From Mesorhizobium sp. ES1-1 (GTDB lineage Bacteria > Pseudomonadota > Alphaproteobacteria > Rhizobiales > Rhizobiaceae), in NCBI RefSeq assembly GCF_020164785.1, contig NZ_JAIUGX010000011.1:124001-188000 (forward strand): a stretch of DNA of 64,000 bases, read 5' to 3'. The first letter of the stretch is position 1, and each line of letters starts with the position of its first letter. The notes below the pieces were generated by a model, which worked only from the letters and a program-made list of their open reading frames with translations, did no database searches and was not told the origin of the DNA. The translations under genes and the position numbers were made by a program. This document shows positions 43,018 through 53,935 of the stretch, piece after piece.

Positions 43018-46000
43018 TCACTGCGGCTGCGGGAGCCTCAGGATCCTGTTTGGAGCAGCGCCCTGGTCCTGATCGGTCTGCAGCCTGCGCCGCGGCAGGA
43101 CCTGTTGCATCAGCAGCCCTGGGTCAAGCTCCAGCGAGGGCTGGCGGCGGACAGGACGGCAGTTCGGGTACCGCCCGATCGTGCCTTCCGGGCAGCGCCG
43201 CCTGATGATCGGCTGGCACTGGCCATCGATCATCAGCGAACCCGGCGCGCATTCCGCATCCTGTCGGGGCTTGCGGCATGCGCCATTGATCACCTCGGTT
43301 CCACGCGGGCAGACGCACTCGCCGCGCTTGTTGTGGACCTGGCCGCGTATGTCGCACTGCTCCTGCGGCGGCTGCTTGCGACGGCAGGCATTGCCCTGCA
43401 CCTCGGTCCCCCTCGGGCAGACACAATCGCCGTTGGATTCGTGGACCTGGCCACGGATCGTGCACTGGTCGGGTTTCGGCCGAATCGGCCGGCAGGCCCC
43501 GTTGCGCAGCTCCGTCCCCTGCGGGCAGACGCAGTCGCCATCGGCGTCGTGGATCTGTCCACGGATGGTGCACTGGTCCGGTTTCGGCTGGATCGGTCGG
43601 CAGGCTTTGCCCCGGACTTCCGTGCCCCTCGGGCAGACGCAGTCGCCGTCCGAATTGTGGACCTGGCCGCGGATGGTGCATTGCTCTGGCCTATCCGTCC
43701 TGACGCAGGCGCCATGCTCGAGTCTCGTGCTGCGCGGGCAGACACAGCGTCCGTCCTCGGTGCGGATCTGGCCTTCGAGCAGAACGCAGCGCTTCGGTGG
43801 CGGCGGCGTTGGCAGGACGGTGGTACCGCCACCGGTGCACTGGCCGTTGCGGAAGCTGGTGCCTTCCGGGCAGACGCAGCGACCGGCGTCGTTCATGACG
43901 AAGCCCGGCGAGCATTCCTTCTTCACCTCATGCGTGATGATGAAGGGATGGCAAGCATAGGCCTTGCCGCGGTCGCCCTGCCCATTGGCTGCGTCCTTTG
44001 GCAGGTCGCCGACGCCACCCTGCACCCTGGTGTCGGGAGACAGCACGCCGACGCAGTTCTGGCCATTCACCTTGCCGTGCAAATCGGCCAGGCGGCCATC
44101 GTCGGGGATGACCACCGTCACGTGGTGCGACTGGCTTGCGCCCGCGCCCAGCGACAGGTCGGCGATGCAGGAGGCGGGCACGGTTGCCGGCTCCGGCGAG
44201 CAACCGAAAGGCGGATCGGTCGCGGTGATCGCGACGCCGTCCAGCCGGCCGACGCCCTCCACGCCGATCGCATCGCCGATGCGAACCGGGCCGGAGAACG
44301 GGCTGGTCCCGTCATTGGCTATGGTGATGTCGAACGAGCAGGGTTGGCCGAGCCGGCATTCGCGGTCGCCGGTCTTGTCGACCCGGATGGTCGAGGGTCC
44401 GCCGCCCTTGGCGCAGGCCTGGCCGATCGGATAGACGATGTCGCCTCCCGGAGCCGGGCCATAGGAGCCACGCGCGCAGTTTTCGAACGCGCCGTTCGCC
44501 GAGACGGTCACGTCGAAATGGCGGCTCGTTCCCGGCGTCATGACGGCACCGGGGATCTGACAGGACAGCGCATTGGCCGGAACCGCTCCGCACGCCCATT
44601 CCGCGCCGTCAGGGGTGACGGTCTGGATCTGGACGGGCGCGCCGCTCGACACCAGCGTGGCGGCATCGCTGACCCGCACTGGACCGGTGGGAGCTGCCGT
44701 GCCGGCGTTGGATATGGTGATGCGGCAGGAGACCGCTGCAGCACCGCCGAGCGAGCCGTTGCAGACCTTGGTGATGCGAAGGCCAGGCTTGCCGCCATTG
44801 GGATGGCGGACGCGCTCCTTGGCGCAGGCCTTGTTGTTGCTGAGGTCGGCCTCACCGGCGATCGGCTTCACCTCGGCGCAGTTCTCGACCATGTCCGACT
44901 GGTAGTCGGCCGGCATCACAGCCTTGACGACAATCGGCGTCGAGGCGCCTGCGGGCAGCGATATCCCCGCATGGTCGCAGCGGAACTTCCCGGGGCCGTT
45001 CGGCCCGCAAGTCCAGGGCGGGCTCGGTCCGAAGGTCGACGAGGCCGGCGCACCGCCGGGATAGGTGTCGATCACCGTCAGCGGCCCGTTATAGGTCGAC
45101 GTTCCGTTGTTGATAATGTCGATCACGAAGAAACAGACGCCGTCCGCCGTGCAGGCTTCCGTGCGGGCGCGCTTCTTCAGGATCAGGTCGACCTTCTTCT
45201 CGACCGGGGGCTGGCAGTCGCGGTCGCGATCGCCGCGCCGGCAGATCGGGATCGAGGCGCAGGCCCTATCGTTTTGCTGGCTGCCGAACAGCGGCTTGCC
45301 GCTGACCGCATAATTGTAATTGGCGCAGTTGCGCAAAACCTGGCCTTGCCAACCCGCAGCCGGCTTGAAGCCGAGCTTGAGGTCGACAAAGGCGCCGGGA
45401 TTGAGCGTGGTCACCGGATGGGTGCAGCTGATCGGGGTGGCCCCCGGCGCGCAGACCCATGGCGGATTGGGGCCTGAACTCAGCGTCGAGCTGGCCGGCA
45501 GCGTCACCTCGTCGAGCACGATCTTGCCATTATAGGGCGCGGTCCCGACATTGGTGACCCGGATGGTGAAGTCGCAGCCGCCGGCCATCGTGCAGCGCGC
45601 GACATCGGCGCGTTTCTCGACCTTGAGGTCCGGCTCCTTGTCCCCAGGCGGACATTTGAGGTCACGTGGGATGACGATCTCTATGGTCTGCGTGCAGCAC
45701 AAGCCCCAGCCCTCCTTGGGGCCGGCATAGGTTTCGATGCCCGTGACGATGAGGTGAATGACGTCGCCGGGAGATGCGCCGACGATCTTCCAGTTGAGCA
45801 CGCCTCCACCTACAGGCGCCTTCTGGGTGTCGGGGATGATTGTGACGCCGGGTGTCGTTGTCGAGACCTGCACCCACTTGCCGCCCATCTCCGGGCCGAC
45901 CGGCATGTGGTAGATGAAGGCGCCGCCGCCGGGCACGCAGTCGACCGTGCCGCGTTCCACCTTGAAGCACTCCTTGCCGGGAGGTGGCGGCGGCGGATCG

Positions 46001-46779
46001 CATTTGCTGACGTCGATCCTGATCGAGGTCTTCACGCCGGTGAGATAGCTGCCGTCATCGGGCTTGCCCGGATCCTGCGACGGAATCAGCGTCGCCAAGC
46101 CGGGCCCTTCGCTCACCTTGATCAAGCCCTGGTTGTCGACCATCGTCGGCGCAGGGAACGCCGCATGGTCGATCCTGGCGGTGATCCGAAAAGTGATGAT
46201 GCGTTCGCTCGATTCGCCCGAACCGTCCAGATCGGAGGCGGACATCCGGAAATCGGAAACTGTTGCGGTGTCGTTGGGACCGGCCGAAGTGCTTATGACG
46301 GCGCCCGGCAGGGGACCGCCGGCAGCATCCGTGCCGTCGCCGGTGACCTGGACATTGACGATTTCCAGACCATGCGGGAGTTGGTCCCTGAATTCCAGCT
46401 TCAGGGCTTTGAGGGTCGCGTCGAGGGTCGGGGTGGCAAGGCTCCGTGGGTTGCCCCGCAGACCGAAACTCAGGACATATTCGACATAAGCGCAGCCACG
46501 CTGGCTGCCCTTCTTGGTGAAGAACGGCAACACGCGCCCCGCTTCGGGGTTGACGATGCTCGGATTGTCGAGCTGGAGGGCCTGCACACCGGAACTTTTC
46601 GCCTGGATGGTCTGGGAGGCGAAAGCCGGAAATGCGGGCGCGAGAGCGATACCGGCCGCCATCAGCCAGCGCGTGGCGCGCCTGGCGTATGACAGAGGTT
46701 TCGTGATCGTGTCCATGACGGTTGCCTGCTTGGCGGTTGGGCTGCTTTCCGCGAGCGGGGAGCTTACGAGATGTGTCAT
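43018..46779 (-). CDS. Secreted 1253-aa protein with DUF11-like domains and Cys-rich tandem repeats
   Basis: A signal peptide (LMAAGIALAPAFPAFA, cleavage near residue 54) opens the protein. Residues 55-260 are an unassigned beta-rich region. Residues 271-371 are a domain also found in the partner protein at 46790 (TPGV, PGD and CC positions). Four DUF11-like Ig domains follow at about 383-950, each with a conserved NxGTxxxxG strand and paired Cys. From 953 to 1210 a Cys-rich region holds tandem units of the form CxIRGQxH-xxGxCVCPxGTE-xxxxAC, then a basic tail. No anchor or sortase motif is seen. ATG at 46779 has GAGGAGGGG upstream; ATG at 46716 would give a more usual signal-peptide length. 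Ten bases separate it from the upstream gene. Function unknown; an extracellular adhesin or matrix protein is one possibility. Confidence 0.75.
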   Translation of the reverse strand: MTHLVSSPLAESSPTAKQATVMDTITKPLSYARRATRWLMAAGIALAPAFPAFASQTIQAKSSGVQALQLDNPSIVNPEAGRVLPFFTKKGSQRGCAYVEYVLSFGLRGNPRSLATPTLDATLKALKLEFRDQLPHGLEIVNVQVTGDGTDAAGGPLPGAVISTSAGPNDTATVSDFRMSASDLDGSGESSERIITFRITARIDHAAFPAPTMVDNQGLIKVSEGPGLATLIPSQDPGKPDDGSYLTGVKTSIRIDVSKCDPPPPPPGKECFKVERGTVDCVPGGGAFIYHMPVGPEMGGKWVQVSTTTPGVTIIPDTQKAPVGGGVLNWKIVGASPGDVIHLIVTGIETYAGPKEGWGLCCTQTIEIVIPRDLKCPPGDKEPDLKVEKRADVARCTMAGGCDFTIRVTNVGTAPYNGKIVLDEVTLPASSTLSSGPNPPWVCAPGATPISCTHPVTTLNPGAFVDLKLGFKPAAGWQGQVLRNCANYNYAVSGKPLFGSQQNDRACASIPICRRGDRDRDCQPPVEKKVDLILKKRARTEACTADGVCFFVIDIINNGTSTYNGPLTVIDTYPGGAPASSTFGPSPPWTCGPNGPGKFRCDHAGISLPAGASTPIVVKAVMPADYQSDMVENCAEVKPIAGEADLSNNKACAKERVRHPNGGKPGLRITKVCNGSLGGAAAVSCRITISNAGTAAPTGPVRVSDAATLVSSGAPVQIQTVTPDGAEWACGAVPANALSCQIPGAVMTPGTSRHFDVTVSANGAFENCARGSYGPAPGGDIVYPIGQACAKGGGPSTIRVDKTGDRECRLGQPCSFDITIANDGTSPFSGPVRIGDAIGVEGVGRLDGVAITATDPPFGCSPEPATVPASCIADLSLGAGASQSHHVTVVIPDDGRLADLHGKVNGQNCVGVLSPDTRVQGGVGDLPKDAANGQGDRGKAYACHPFIITHEVKKECSPGFVMNDAGRCVCPEGTSFRNGQCTGGGTTVLPTPPPPKRCVLLEGQIRTEDGRCVCPRSTRLEHGACVRTDRPEQCTIRGQVHNSDGDCVCPRGTEVRGKACRPIQPKPDQCTIRGQIHDADGDCVCPQGTELRNGACRPIRPKPDQCTIRGQVHESNGDCVCPRGTEVQGNACRRKQPPQEQCDIRGQVHNKRGECVCPRGTEVINGACRKPRQDAECAPGSLMIDGQCQPIIRRRCPEGTIGRYPNCRPVRRQPSLELDPGLLMQQVLPRRRLQTDQDQGAAPNRILRLPQPQ
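43150..43923 (-). repeat. Tandem coding repeats, Cys-rich units of about 37-38 codons
   Basis: Inside the 1253-aa gene, residues 953-1210 are built from seven related Cys units. The four central ones (43258-43683) are nearly identical, with CTIRGQVHNSDGDCVCPRGT as the pattern. The flanking units are more diverged. Confidence 0.8.
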
Positions 46780-46789
46780 CTTCCCCTCC

Positions 46790-48757
46790 TCAACGTTCGC
46801 AGCTGACGGCGGGGGTGCGGAGCGGCAAGGTCATCTTGCAGCAAGGGTAGTAGCCACCCTTGTCCTTGTCGGCCTTCCTGTAGAAGCAGAGCCCGACATC
46901 GACTCTGTCGCCCGGATGATGGCCGGTGATGTCGATCGTGTAGGGTTTGGCGGGCGCATGTGACGGTGCTGTGGCTAGTCCGACGCCCGGCGTCCTGGAC
47001 TGTACGTTGATCGAATCGCCGCCGAAGCCGGCATGGTCATGGAGGTAGAGATCGGCCTGGAGGCCGGAAGGCGTGCAGAAATACCTGACATCCTCGACGT
47101 CCAGACACGGTGGCAGATTGCCGGGCGGCAGAAAGTCCGGCGGGTAGAAGGGTGGCAGATAGCCGCCCGGAATTTCCTCATAGTAGCCGGCGCGGCCCTC
47201 GCAGGGGTGCCAGACAGCCACGTCGCCGACATGGCCTTCCACTTCGGGATCCTCGAAATCGTTGTCGAAGTCGACGAACCAGGAGCCGAAGGGCGGTACA
47301 TTGGCCGGCTTGACCAAGTCCCTCGGCGTGATTTGCACACCGTGCACGGAGAGCGGCCCGCCGGCGGCGAGCTGCTCGGCGAGGGTCGGGTTGTCGCGCA
47401 GCTTGTCGCCGGTGGAGACCAGCGTCTGCGTGCAGACCGAGGTGTCGAGATTGCCCTCCGAATCATAGCCATATTGCAGGTCGAGACCGCCGGCCGACTG
47501 CCTGTTGCCTTGCGGGAAGCCGACCGCGTATTCCTGCGGCACTTCCACCCAGACCGATTCCGTCTCCGGATCGTCAGGGTTCTCGCGAAAATAGCGGATG
47601 ACCTCGCCCTTGCCGGAATCGGCGAACCGGCTGTAGTCGTAGCGGTTTTCGACCGGGCCCCGCTGGGCGAGATACATGAAGCCGCTATTGTCGAAGACGA
47701 TGTCGGTGACGGCGTAGTCCTTGTCGGCCTTGACCGTCAGTTCCCATCGGGGATCGCCGGCAAAGCCGCCGTCGCGGGCAATGCCGACAGACCAGATCTC
47801 GGATTTCTCGCCGACCGAATAGTACAGCCGGCCACCATGATAGGAGACGGCCCAGACACGGCGCTCATCCTGAGTGTAGCCCCAGCTTTCGGGGTCTTCG
47901 CTGTCGAAAGCGGCGCCCTGTATATCCATCACCGAGCCATCATCGGCGACCGGGGCCAGCCCATGAGCCGGGCGTCCGGCCACGCCATGGTCGAAGCTGT
48001 CGATCAGCCTGCCCTCGGCGTCGATGCGATGGATGAGGCCGGTATCGAGATCGGAGGCGAAGAACTGGCGGTGGCTGGGGTCGAAGGTGAGATTGCCGAT
48101 GCCGGGACCGCTGTTGCCATCGATATCGGCAAATTTGGCGACCTGGCCGGTGATGCCGTCGATCTTCCAGATGGTGCCCGGGCCGCCGCCATTCTCGGTG
48201 CCGAACTGACCCTCCATGAAGGTCGCGCCGGCGGCGCCGCGGCGCTCGCGCTCGGGACGGCCGTCCTCGTCGGCATCGGGCGTGACAATGCGGATGCCGT
48301 GCAGCGAGGTGGCGCCGGCATAGAGATTGGGGACGCCCGATGGAACGCCGTCACGCACGCCGTCGTCATAGGTCAGGCCGAAAACCTGGCCGATCTGGCC
48401 CGCCGTCACCTCGAAGGGCGGCGGCGTGGCGACGAGCTGGCCCGAAGCCGGCCCGCCGAGTTGGGAAACGTCGAACACCCGAAGGGTGGCGCGCGCGATG
48501 TCGATAAAGGTTTCGTCGACCGGATCGATGCCCGGCGGCAGGCCCTCATCCAAATTGGGAATAAACGTTCCGGGGAAGCCGGTGACCGCCATCGAGCCGG
48601 GCTTGATGATCCGTGTTTCCTGCGCCCGCGCGGTGCCGCCGAGCGAAAGGGCGGCGGCGAGCGCCAGCGCCAGCGCCAGCAAACCACCTGCCGCAGGCGA
48701 AGCGCGGCGCCAGCCGAGACTAAAAGACGGAACGAGCGAGCCGCGAATGCGAGACAT
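46790..48757 (-). CDS. Secreted beta-propeller-like protein with C-terminal CC domain
   Basis: The 655-aa precursor has a signal peptide (LLALALALAAALSLGGTARA, cleavage before QE). The middle, about residues 50-400, shows repeated strands with Asp-rich turns and SMP-30/NHL-like phrases (GTIWKIDGITGQVAKFADID, GIGNLTFDPSHRQFFASDLD, VTDIVFDNSGFMYLAQRG), typical of a beta-propeller. A Pro-rich linker (YLPPFYPPDFLPPGNLPP) leads to a 105-residue domain with TPGV, HHPGD and PCCK that matches residues 271-371 of the neighbour. ATG at 48755-48757 follows GGGGG and begins the signal peptide. First gene of the two-gene operon, divergent from dnaK. Role unknown. Confidence 0.75.
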   Translation of the reverse strand: MSRIRGSLVPSFSLGWRRASPAAGGLLALALALAAALSLGGTARAQETRIIKPGSMAVTGFPGTFIPNLDEGLPPGIDPVDETFIDIARATLRVFDVSQLGGPASGQLVATPPPFEVTAGQIGQVFGLTYDDGVRDGVPSGVPNLYAGATSLHGIRIVTPDADEDGRPERERRGAAGATFMEGQFGTENGGGPGTIWKIDGITGQVAKFADIDGNSGPGIGNLTFDPSHRQFFASDLDTGLIHRIDAEGRLIDSFDHGVAGRPAHGLAPVADDGSVMDIQGAAFDSEDPESWGYTQDERRVWAVSYHGGRLYYSVGEKSEIWSVGIARDGGFAGDPRWELTVKADKDYAVTDIVFDNSGFMYLAQRGPVENRYDYSRFADSGKGEVIRYFRENPDDPETESVWVEVPQEYAVGFPQGNRQSAGGLDLQYGYDSEGNLDTSVCTQTLVSTGDKLRDNPTLAEQLAAGGPLSVHGVQITPRDLVKPANVPPFGSWFVDFDNDFEDPEVEGHVGDVAVWHPCEGRAGYYEEIPGGYLPPFYPPDFLPPGNLPPCLDVEDVRYFCTPSGLQADLYLHDHAGFGGDSINVQSRTPGVGLATAPSHAPAKPYTIDITGHHPGDRVDVGLCFYRKADKDKGGYYPCCKMTLPLRTPAVSCER

Positions 48758-49093
48758 GACACTACCCCCGTAGTCGACGGGAGCAACGTCCGGCGTTGCC
48801 GCGCGCATCAGGGCAAGGCGCGGCGTTCCGGCTCGTTCTTCCCTGATCGAATTGTCTGCTTTCCTCGAGGTCAAGATACGCCTGCACCGGCGCAGGGTCA
48901 ACGCAAGCCGCGGGAAGCCCAGCGCGCCGACTTCGTCCCTTAGGGGGGAATCAGGCCGGGCTGCTGCTCCGGAGGACATTGCCGCCTCTAGGTCGCTGGT
49001 CATGGAAACTTCCCTTTCCGGGCCGCACCACGCGGCGCCTGGAGTTCAGTCGCCGGCGGACGTCGAAAGGTTCATGGAAGCCTTGCGCGGAAG
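48758..49093. other. Divergent intergenic region between the secreted-protein operon and dnaK
   Basis: No gene is supported in this span. The minus-strand frame of the propeller gene stays open through it but has no ribosome site and a non-protein-like composition. It must hold the promoter of the secreted operon, which I could not place. Confidence 0.4.
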
Positions 49094-49122
49094 CTTGCGC
49101 CCGATGCAGCCTGTTCTTATAT
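49094..49122 (+). promoter_or_regulatory. RpoH (sigma-32)-type heat-shock promoter of dnaK
   Basis: CTTGCG at 49094-49099 and CTTATAT at 49116-49122 resemble the rhizobial RpoH pattern (CTTG, 17-18 bases, CTATAT). The site is about 120 bases upstream of the dnaK start. Confidence 0.55.
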
Positions 49123-49243
49123 ACGCGCCAAGCCGTTCGGAGCCGGAATGCCGGTAGCCGGAACGGATTTTCTTGTGAACAGGGGCTCTCGTCGGAACGC
49201 CTGTACGGGTCCTGAGAGCCTGCTTAGTGGAGAGACTAGAAAA

Positions 49244-51160
<1,917 letters not shown>

Positions 51161-51185
51161 TCGGCTGACGGCAAGATCGTGCAGA

Positions 51186-51212
51186 AAGCCCGGCGCAAAG
51201 CCGGGCTTTTTT
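51186..51212 (+). terminator. Rho-independent terminator after dnaK
   Basis: AAGCCCGGC (51186-51194) pairs with GCCGGGCTT (51200-51208) around a 5-base loop and runs into six T residues. Confidence 0.9.
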
Positions 51213-51376
51213 GCAACCCCTTGCGAAAAAAACACCGGACAATAGCGAAAAACGCGGGCAACACCGCATTGATACTGGCATCCCGGTTTCATCACACCTA
51301 AATCGAAAACGGCAACGCCGGCAAAAAAGACGCACGCAGTACTTCGAGGCGTTGGGCATCCGGACAGCGGGACAAG

Positions 51377-52507
51377 ATGAAAGCTGATTTCTACGAAACG
51401 CTGGGCGTCCAGAAGGGCGCCGACGAGAAGGAGCTGAAGAGCGCTTTCCGCAAGCTCGCCATGCAGTTCCATCCCGATCGCAATCCTGGCGACCATTCCT
51501 GCGAGCACAAGTTCAAGGAAATCAACGAAGCCTACGAGACGCTGAAAGACCCGCAGAAGCGCGCCGCCTATGACCGCTTCGGTCACGCGGCCTTCGAGCA
51601 GGGCGGAATGAATGGCGGAGCGCAGGGCTTCGGCGCGGGCGGCTTCGCCGACATTTTCGAGGACATTTTCGGCGACATGATGGGCGGGCGCCAGCGCCGC
51701 TCGTCCGGCGGCCGCGAACGCGGCGCCGATCTGCGCTACAATATGGAAATCACGCTCGAGGAGGCGTTTGCCGGCAAGACCGCGCAGATCCGCGTGCCGG
51801 CTTCGATCTCCTGCTCGGAATGCTCGGGCACCGGGGCCAAGCCGGGCACCCAGCCGGCGACCTGCTCGATGTGCAACGGCCACGGCAAGGTGCGCGCCAC
51901 GCAAGGCTTCTTCTCGATCGAACGGACATGCCCGCAATGCCAGGGCCGAGGCCAGACGATAAAGGATCCGTGCCCGAAATGCGCCGGCCAGGGCCGCGTT
52001 ACCGAGGAACGTTCGCTGTCGGTCAACATTCCGGCCGGCATCGAGGACGGCACCCGCATCCGGCTTGCCAATGAGGGCGAGGCCGGCCTGCGCGGCGGGC
52101 CGTCGGGCGACCTCTACATTTTCCTGGCGGTGAAGCCGCACGAGTTCTTCCAACGTGACGGCGCCGACCTTTATTGCAAGGTGCCGATCTCCATGACGAC
52201 TGCCGCCCTTGGCGGTTCCTTCGAGGTGACGACGCTGGACGGCACCCAGACCAAGGTGAAGGTGCCGGAAGGCACGCAGAACGGCCGCCAGTTCCGCCTC
52301 AAGGGCAAGGGCATGCCGGTGTTGCGCCAGCCCAATATCGGCGACCTCTACATCCAGACCGCGGTCGAGACGCCGCAGAACCTTTCGCGCCGGCAGCGCG
52401 AATTGCTGGAGGAATTCGAACAACTCTCCTCGCAGGACAATTCGCCCCAATCGAGCGGCTTCTTCACCCGGATGAAGGATTTCTTCGAGTCCTTCGGCGA
52501 AAGTTGA
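51377..52507 (+). CDS. dnaJ: Chaperone protein DnaJ (Hsp40)
   Basis: The 376-aa protein has a J domain with HPD (FRKLAMQFHPDRNPG), a Gly/Phe-rich linker (GGMNGGAQGFGAGGFADIFE) and four zinc-binding repeats (CSECSGTG, CSMCNGHG, CPQCQGRG, CPKCAGQG). The C-terminal substrate domains follow (SLSVNIPAGIEDGTRIRLAN). It stimulates DnaK ATPase and delivers clients. It lies 217 bases after dnaK, beyond the terminator. Confidence 0.98.
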   Translation: MKADFYETLGVQKGADEKELKSAFRKLAMQFHPDRNPGDHSCEHKFKEINEAYETLKDPQKRAAYDRFGHAAFEQGGMNGGAQGFGAGGFADIFEDIFGDMMGGRQRRSSGGRERGADLRYNMEITLEEAFAGKTAQIRVPASISCSECSGTGAKPGTQPATCSMCNGHGKVRATQGFFSIERTCPQCQGRGQTIKDPCPKCAGQGRVTEERSLSVNIPAGIEDGTRIRLANEGEAGLRGGPSGDLYIFLAVKPHEFFQRDGADLYCKVPISMTTAALGGSFEVTTLDGTQTKVKVPEGTQNGRQFRLKGKGMPVLRQPNIGDLYIQTAVETPQNLSRRQRELLEEFEQLSSQDNSPQSSGFFTRMKDFFESFGES

Positions 52508-52612
52508 TCGCTGTGGACCGAAACCCCCACGGATTTCGGTCATCGGCATTGCGGCTTTGCCTTGGGACGCCCTGGTGTTAAGTAGCGTGCGGGGGCACTG
52601 AGGAGAGCTTGC

Positions 52613-53218
52613 ATGACACGTAGTCACGGACTGCGGAAGGCGCTTGCGGAAAAGTTCGACGACGAACTCAAATTCTTCAGGGGCTGGATCGACAAGCCGA
52701 AAGCCGTCGGCTCGATCGTGCCGACCAGCTCGGTCACAGCCCGCAAGATGGCCTCGATCATCAATCCGAAATCCGGCCTGCCGGTTCTTGAGGTCGGTCC
52801 CGGCACCGGCGTCATCACCCGCGCCATCCTGGCGCAGGGCGTGCGGCCCGAGAACCTCTACGCGGTCGAATACTCGTCTGATTTCGTGCGCCATCTGCGG
52901 CGGCAATATCCTGGCGTCAACGTGATCGAGGGGGACGCCTTCAACCTCGACGAGACGCTTGGCGACAAGAGCGGGATGATGTTCGATTCGGTCGTGTCCG
53001 GCGTGCCGCTGCTCAATTTCCCCGTCGCCCAACGCGTCGCGTATGTCGAGAGCCTGCTCGACCGCATCCCGGCGGGACGGCCGGTCGTGCAGCTGACCTA
53101 TGGCCCTATGTCGCCGATCCCGGCCGGCCGCGGCAATTACACGGTTAAGCATTTCGACTTCATCATCCGCAACATCCCGCCGACGCAGCTATGGATCTAC
53201 CGGCGCGAAGCGCATTAG
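52613..53218 (+). CDS. pmtA: Phosphatidylethanolamine N-methyltransferase (Pmt type)
   Basis: The 201-aa soluble SAM methyltransferase has motif I LPVLEVGPGTGVITRAILAQ, YAVEYSSDFVRHLRRQYPG and VIEGDAFNLDE. FRGWIDKPKAVGSIVPTSSV near the N-terminus and FDFIIRNIPPTQLWIYRR near the end are typical of rhizobial PmtA. It methylates phosphatidylethanolamine stepwise toward phosphatidylcholine, needed for symbiosis in several rhizobia. The dnaJ-pmtA order is the one known in Sinorhizobium. GAGGAG lies 8 bases before ATG at 52613. Confidence 0.9.
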   Translation: MTRSHGLRKALAEKFDDELKFFRGWIDKPKAVGSIVPTSSVTARKMASIINPKSGLPVLEVGPGTGVITRAILAQGVRPENLYAVEYSSDFVRHLRRQYPGVNVIEGDAFNLDETLGDKSGMMFDSVVSGVPLLNFPVAQRVAYVESLLDRIPAGRPVVQLTYGPMSPIPAGRGNYTVKHFDFIIRNIPPTQLWIYRREAH

Positions 53219-53341
53219 CTCCCCGGCGCGAGCCGGTTCGCGATACCTAGCGCCGGCTGTGTTCCTTGCGGCGCAGGATGACGAAGTTGGCGTTGATTTG
53301 ACCGCACCTTGCCTGTACCTGTCCGGCAACATGGGTGCGCA

Positions 53342-53935
53342 ATGGTAATCCCCAGACTCCTCGTTTTCGCCGGCTCGAACCGGACGGGCGCCTATAGCGG
53401 CAGGACCGCCGACGTGGCGCAGAAGGAACTTGCCCTGCAGGGCGCCGAGGTGACCCGCATCTCGCTCGCCGACTATCCGCTGCCCATCCTGGACGAGGAT
53501 CTGGAGAAGGAAAAAGGCGTACCCGAAAATGCGCTGAAACTTGCCCGGCAGATAGCTGCCCATGACGGGATGCTGATCGCAACGCCGGAATATAATGGCT
53601 CCATCCCGCCCCTGCTGAAGAACGCGATCGACTGGGTGAGCCGGGTGCGCGGGGATGGCGGCCGCGCCGTCAGGCCGCTCGCGGGCAAGGTGGCGGGCCT
53701 ATGCTCGTCCTCCAACGGACATTTCGCCGGCATCCGTTGCATCAACCATCTGCGTGCCGTGTTGGTGCGGTGCCAGATGGAGGTGGTGACGCCGGAATGT
53801 TCCGTGCCCGACGGGGCCGAGGCCTTCGACGAGAGCGGAAATTTCCGCGACGAGAGACTGCATAAATCGATGGAGCACCTATGCCGCACGCTGATCGAGA
53901 CCTCGCGCCTGCTGTCGACCCGGAGCGTGCCGTGA
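53342..53935 (+). CDS. NADPH-dependent FMN reductase family protein
   Basis: The 197-aa flavodoxin-fold protein has LLVFAGSNRTGAYSGRTADV (phosphate loop), ISLADYPLPILDEDLEKEKG, DGMLIATPEYNGSIPPLLKN and AIDWVSRV, the hallmarks of FMN_red/azoreductase-like quinone reductases. GSSSNG-type loop residues appear as LCSSSNGHFAGIR. It likely reduces quinones or flavins with NADPH. ATG at 53342 begins the first strand; the ribosome site is weak. Its TGA overlaps the GTG of pyrF. Confidence 0.85.
   Translation: MVIPRLLVFAGSNRTGAYSGRTADVAQKELALQGAEVTRISLADYPLPILDEDLEKEKGVPENALKLARQIAAHDGMLIATPEYNGSIPPLLKNAIDWVSRVRGDGGRAVRPLAGKVAGLCSSSNGHFAGIRCINHLRAVLVRCQMEVVTPECSVPDGAEAFDESGNFRDERLHKSMEHLCRTLIETSRLLSTRSVP

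Noticed and set aside
42979..45477. Plus-strand frame of over 800 codons opposite the 1253-aa gene
   Set aside because: It is the antisense image of the repeat-rich gene; the minus strand has the signal peptide, ribosome site and terminator.
47033..48943. Plus-strand frame of over 600 codons opposite the propeller-like gene
   Set aside because: Antisense of a gene with a clear signal peptide and ribosome site; no family features.
52516..52542. Hairpin ACCGAAA/TTTCGGT after dnaJ as a terminator
   Set aside because: Seven-base stem with no T-run in either direction; too weak to call.
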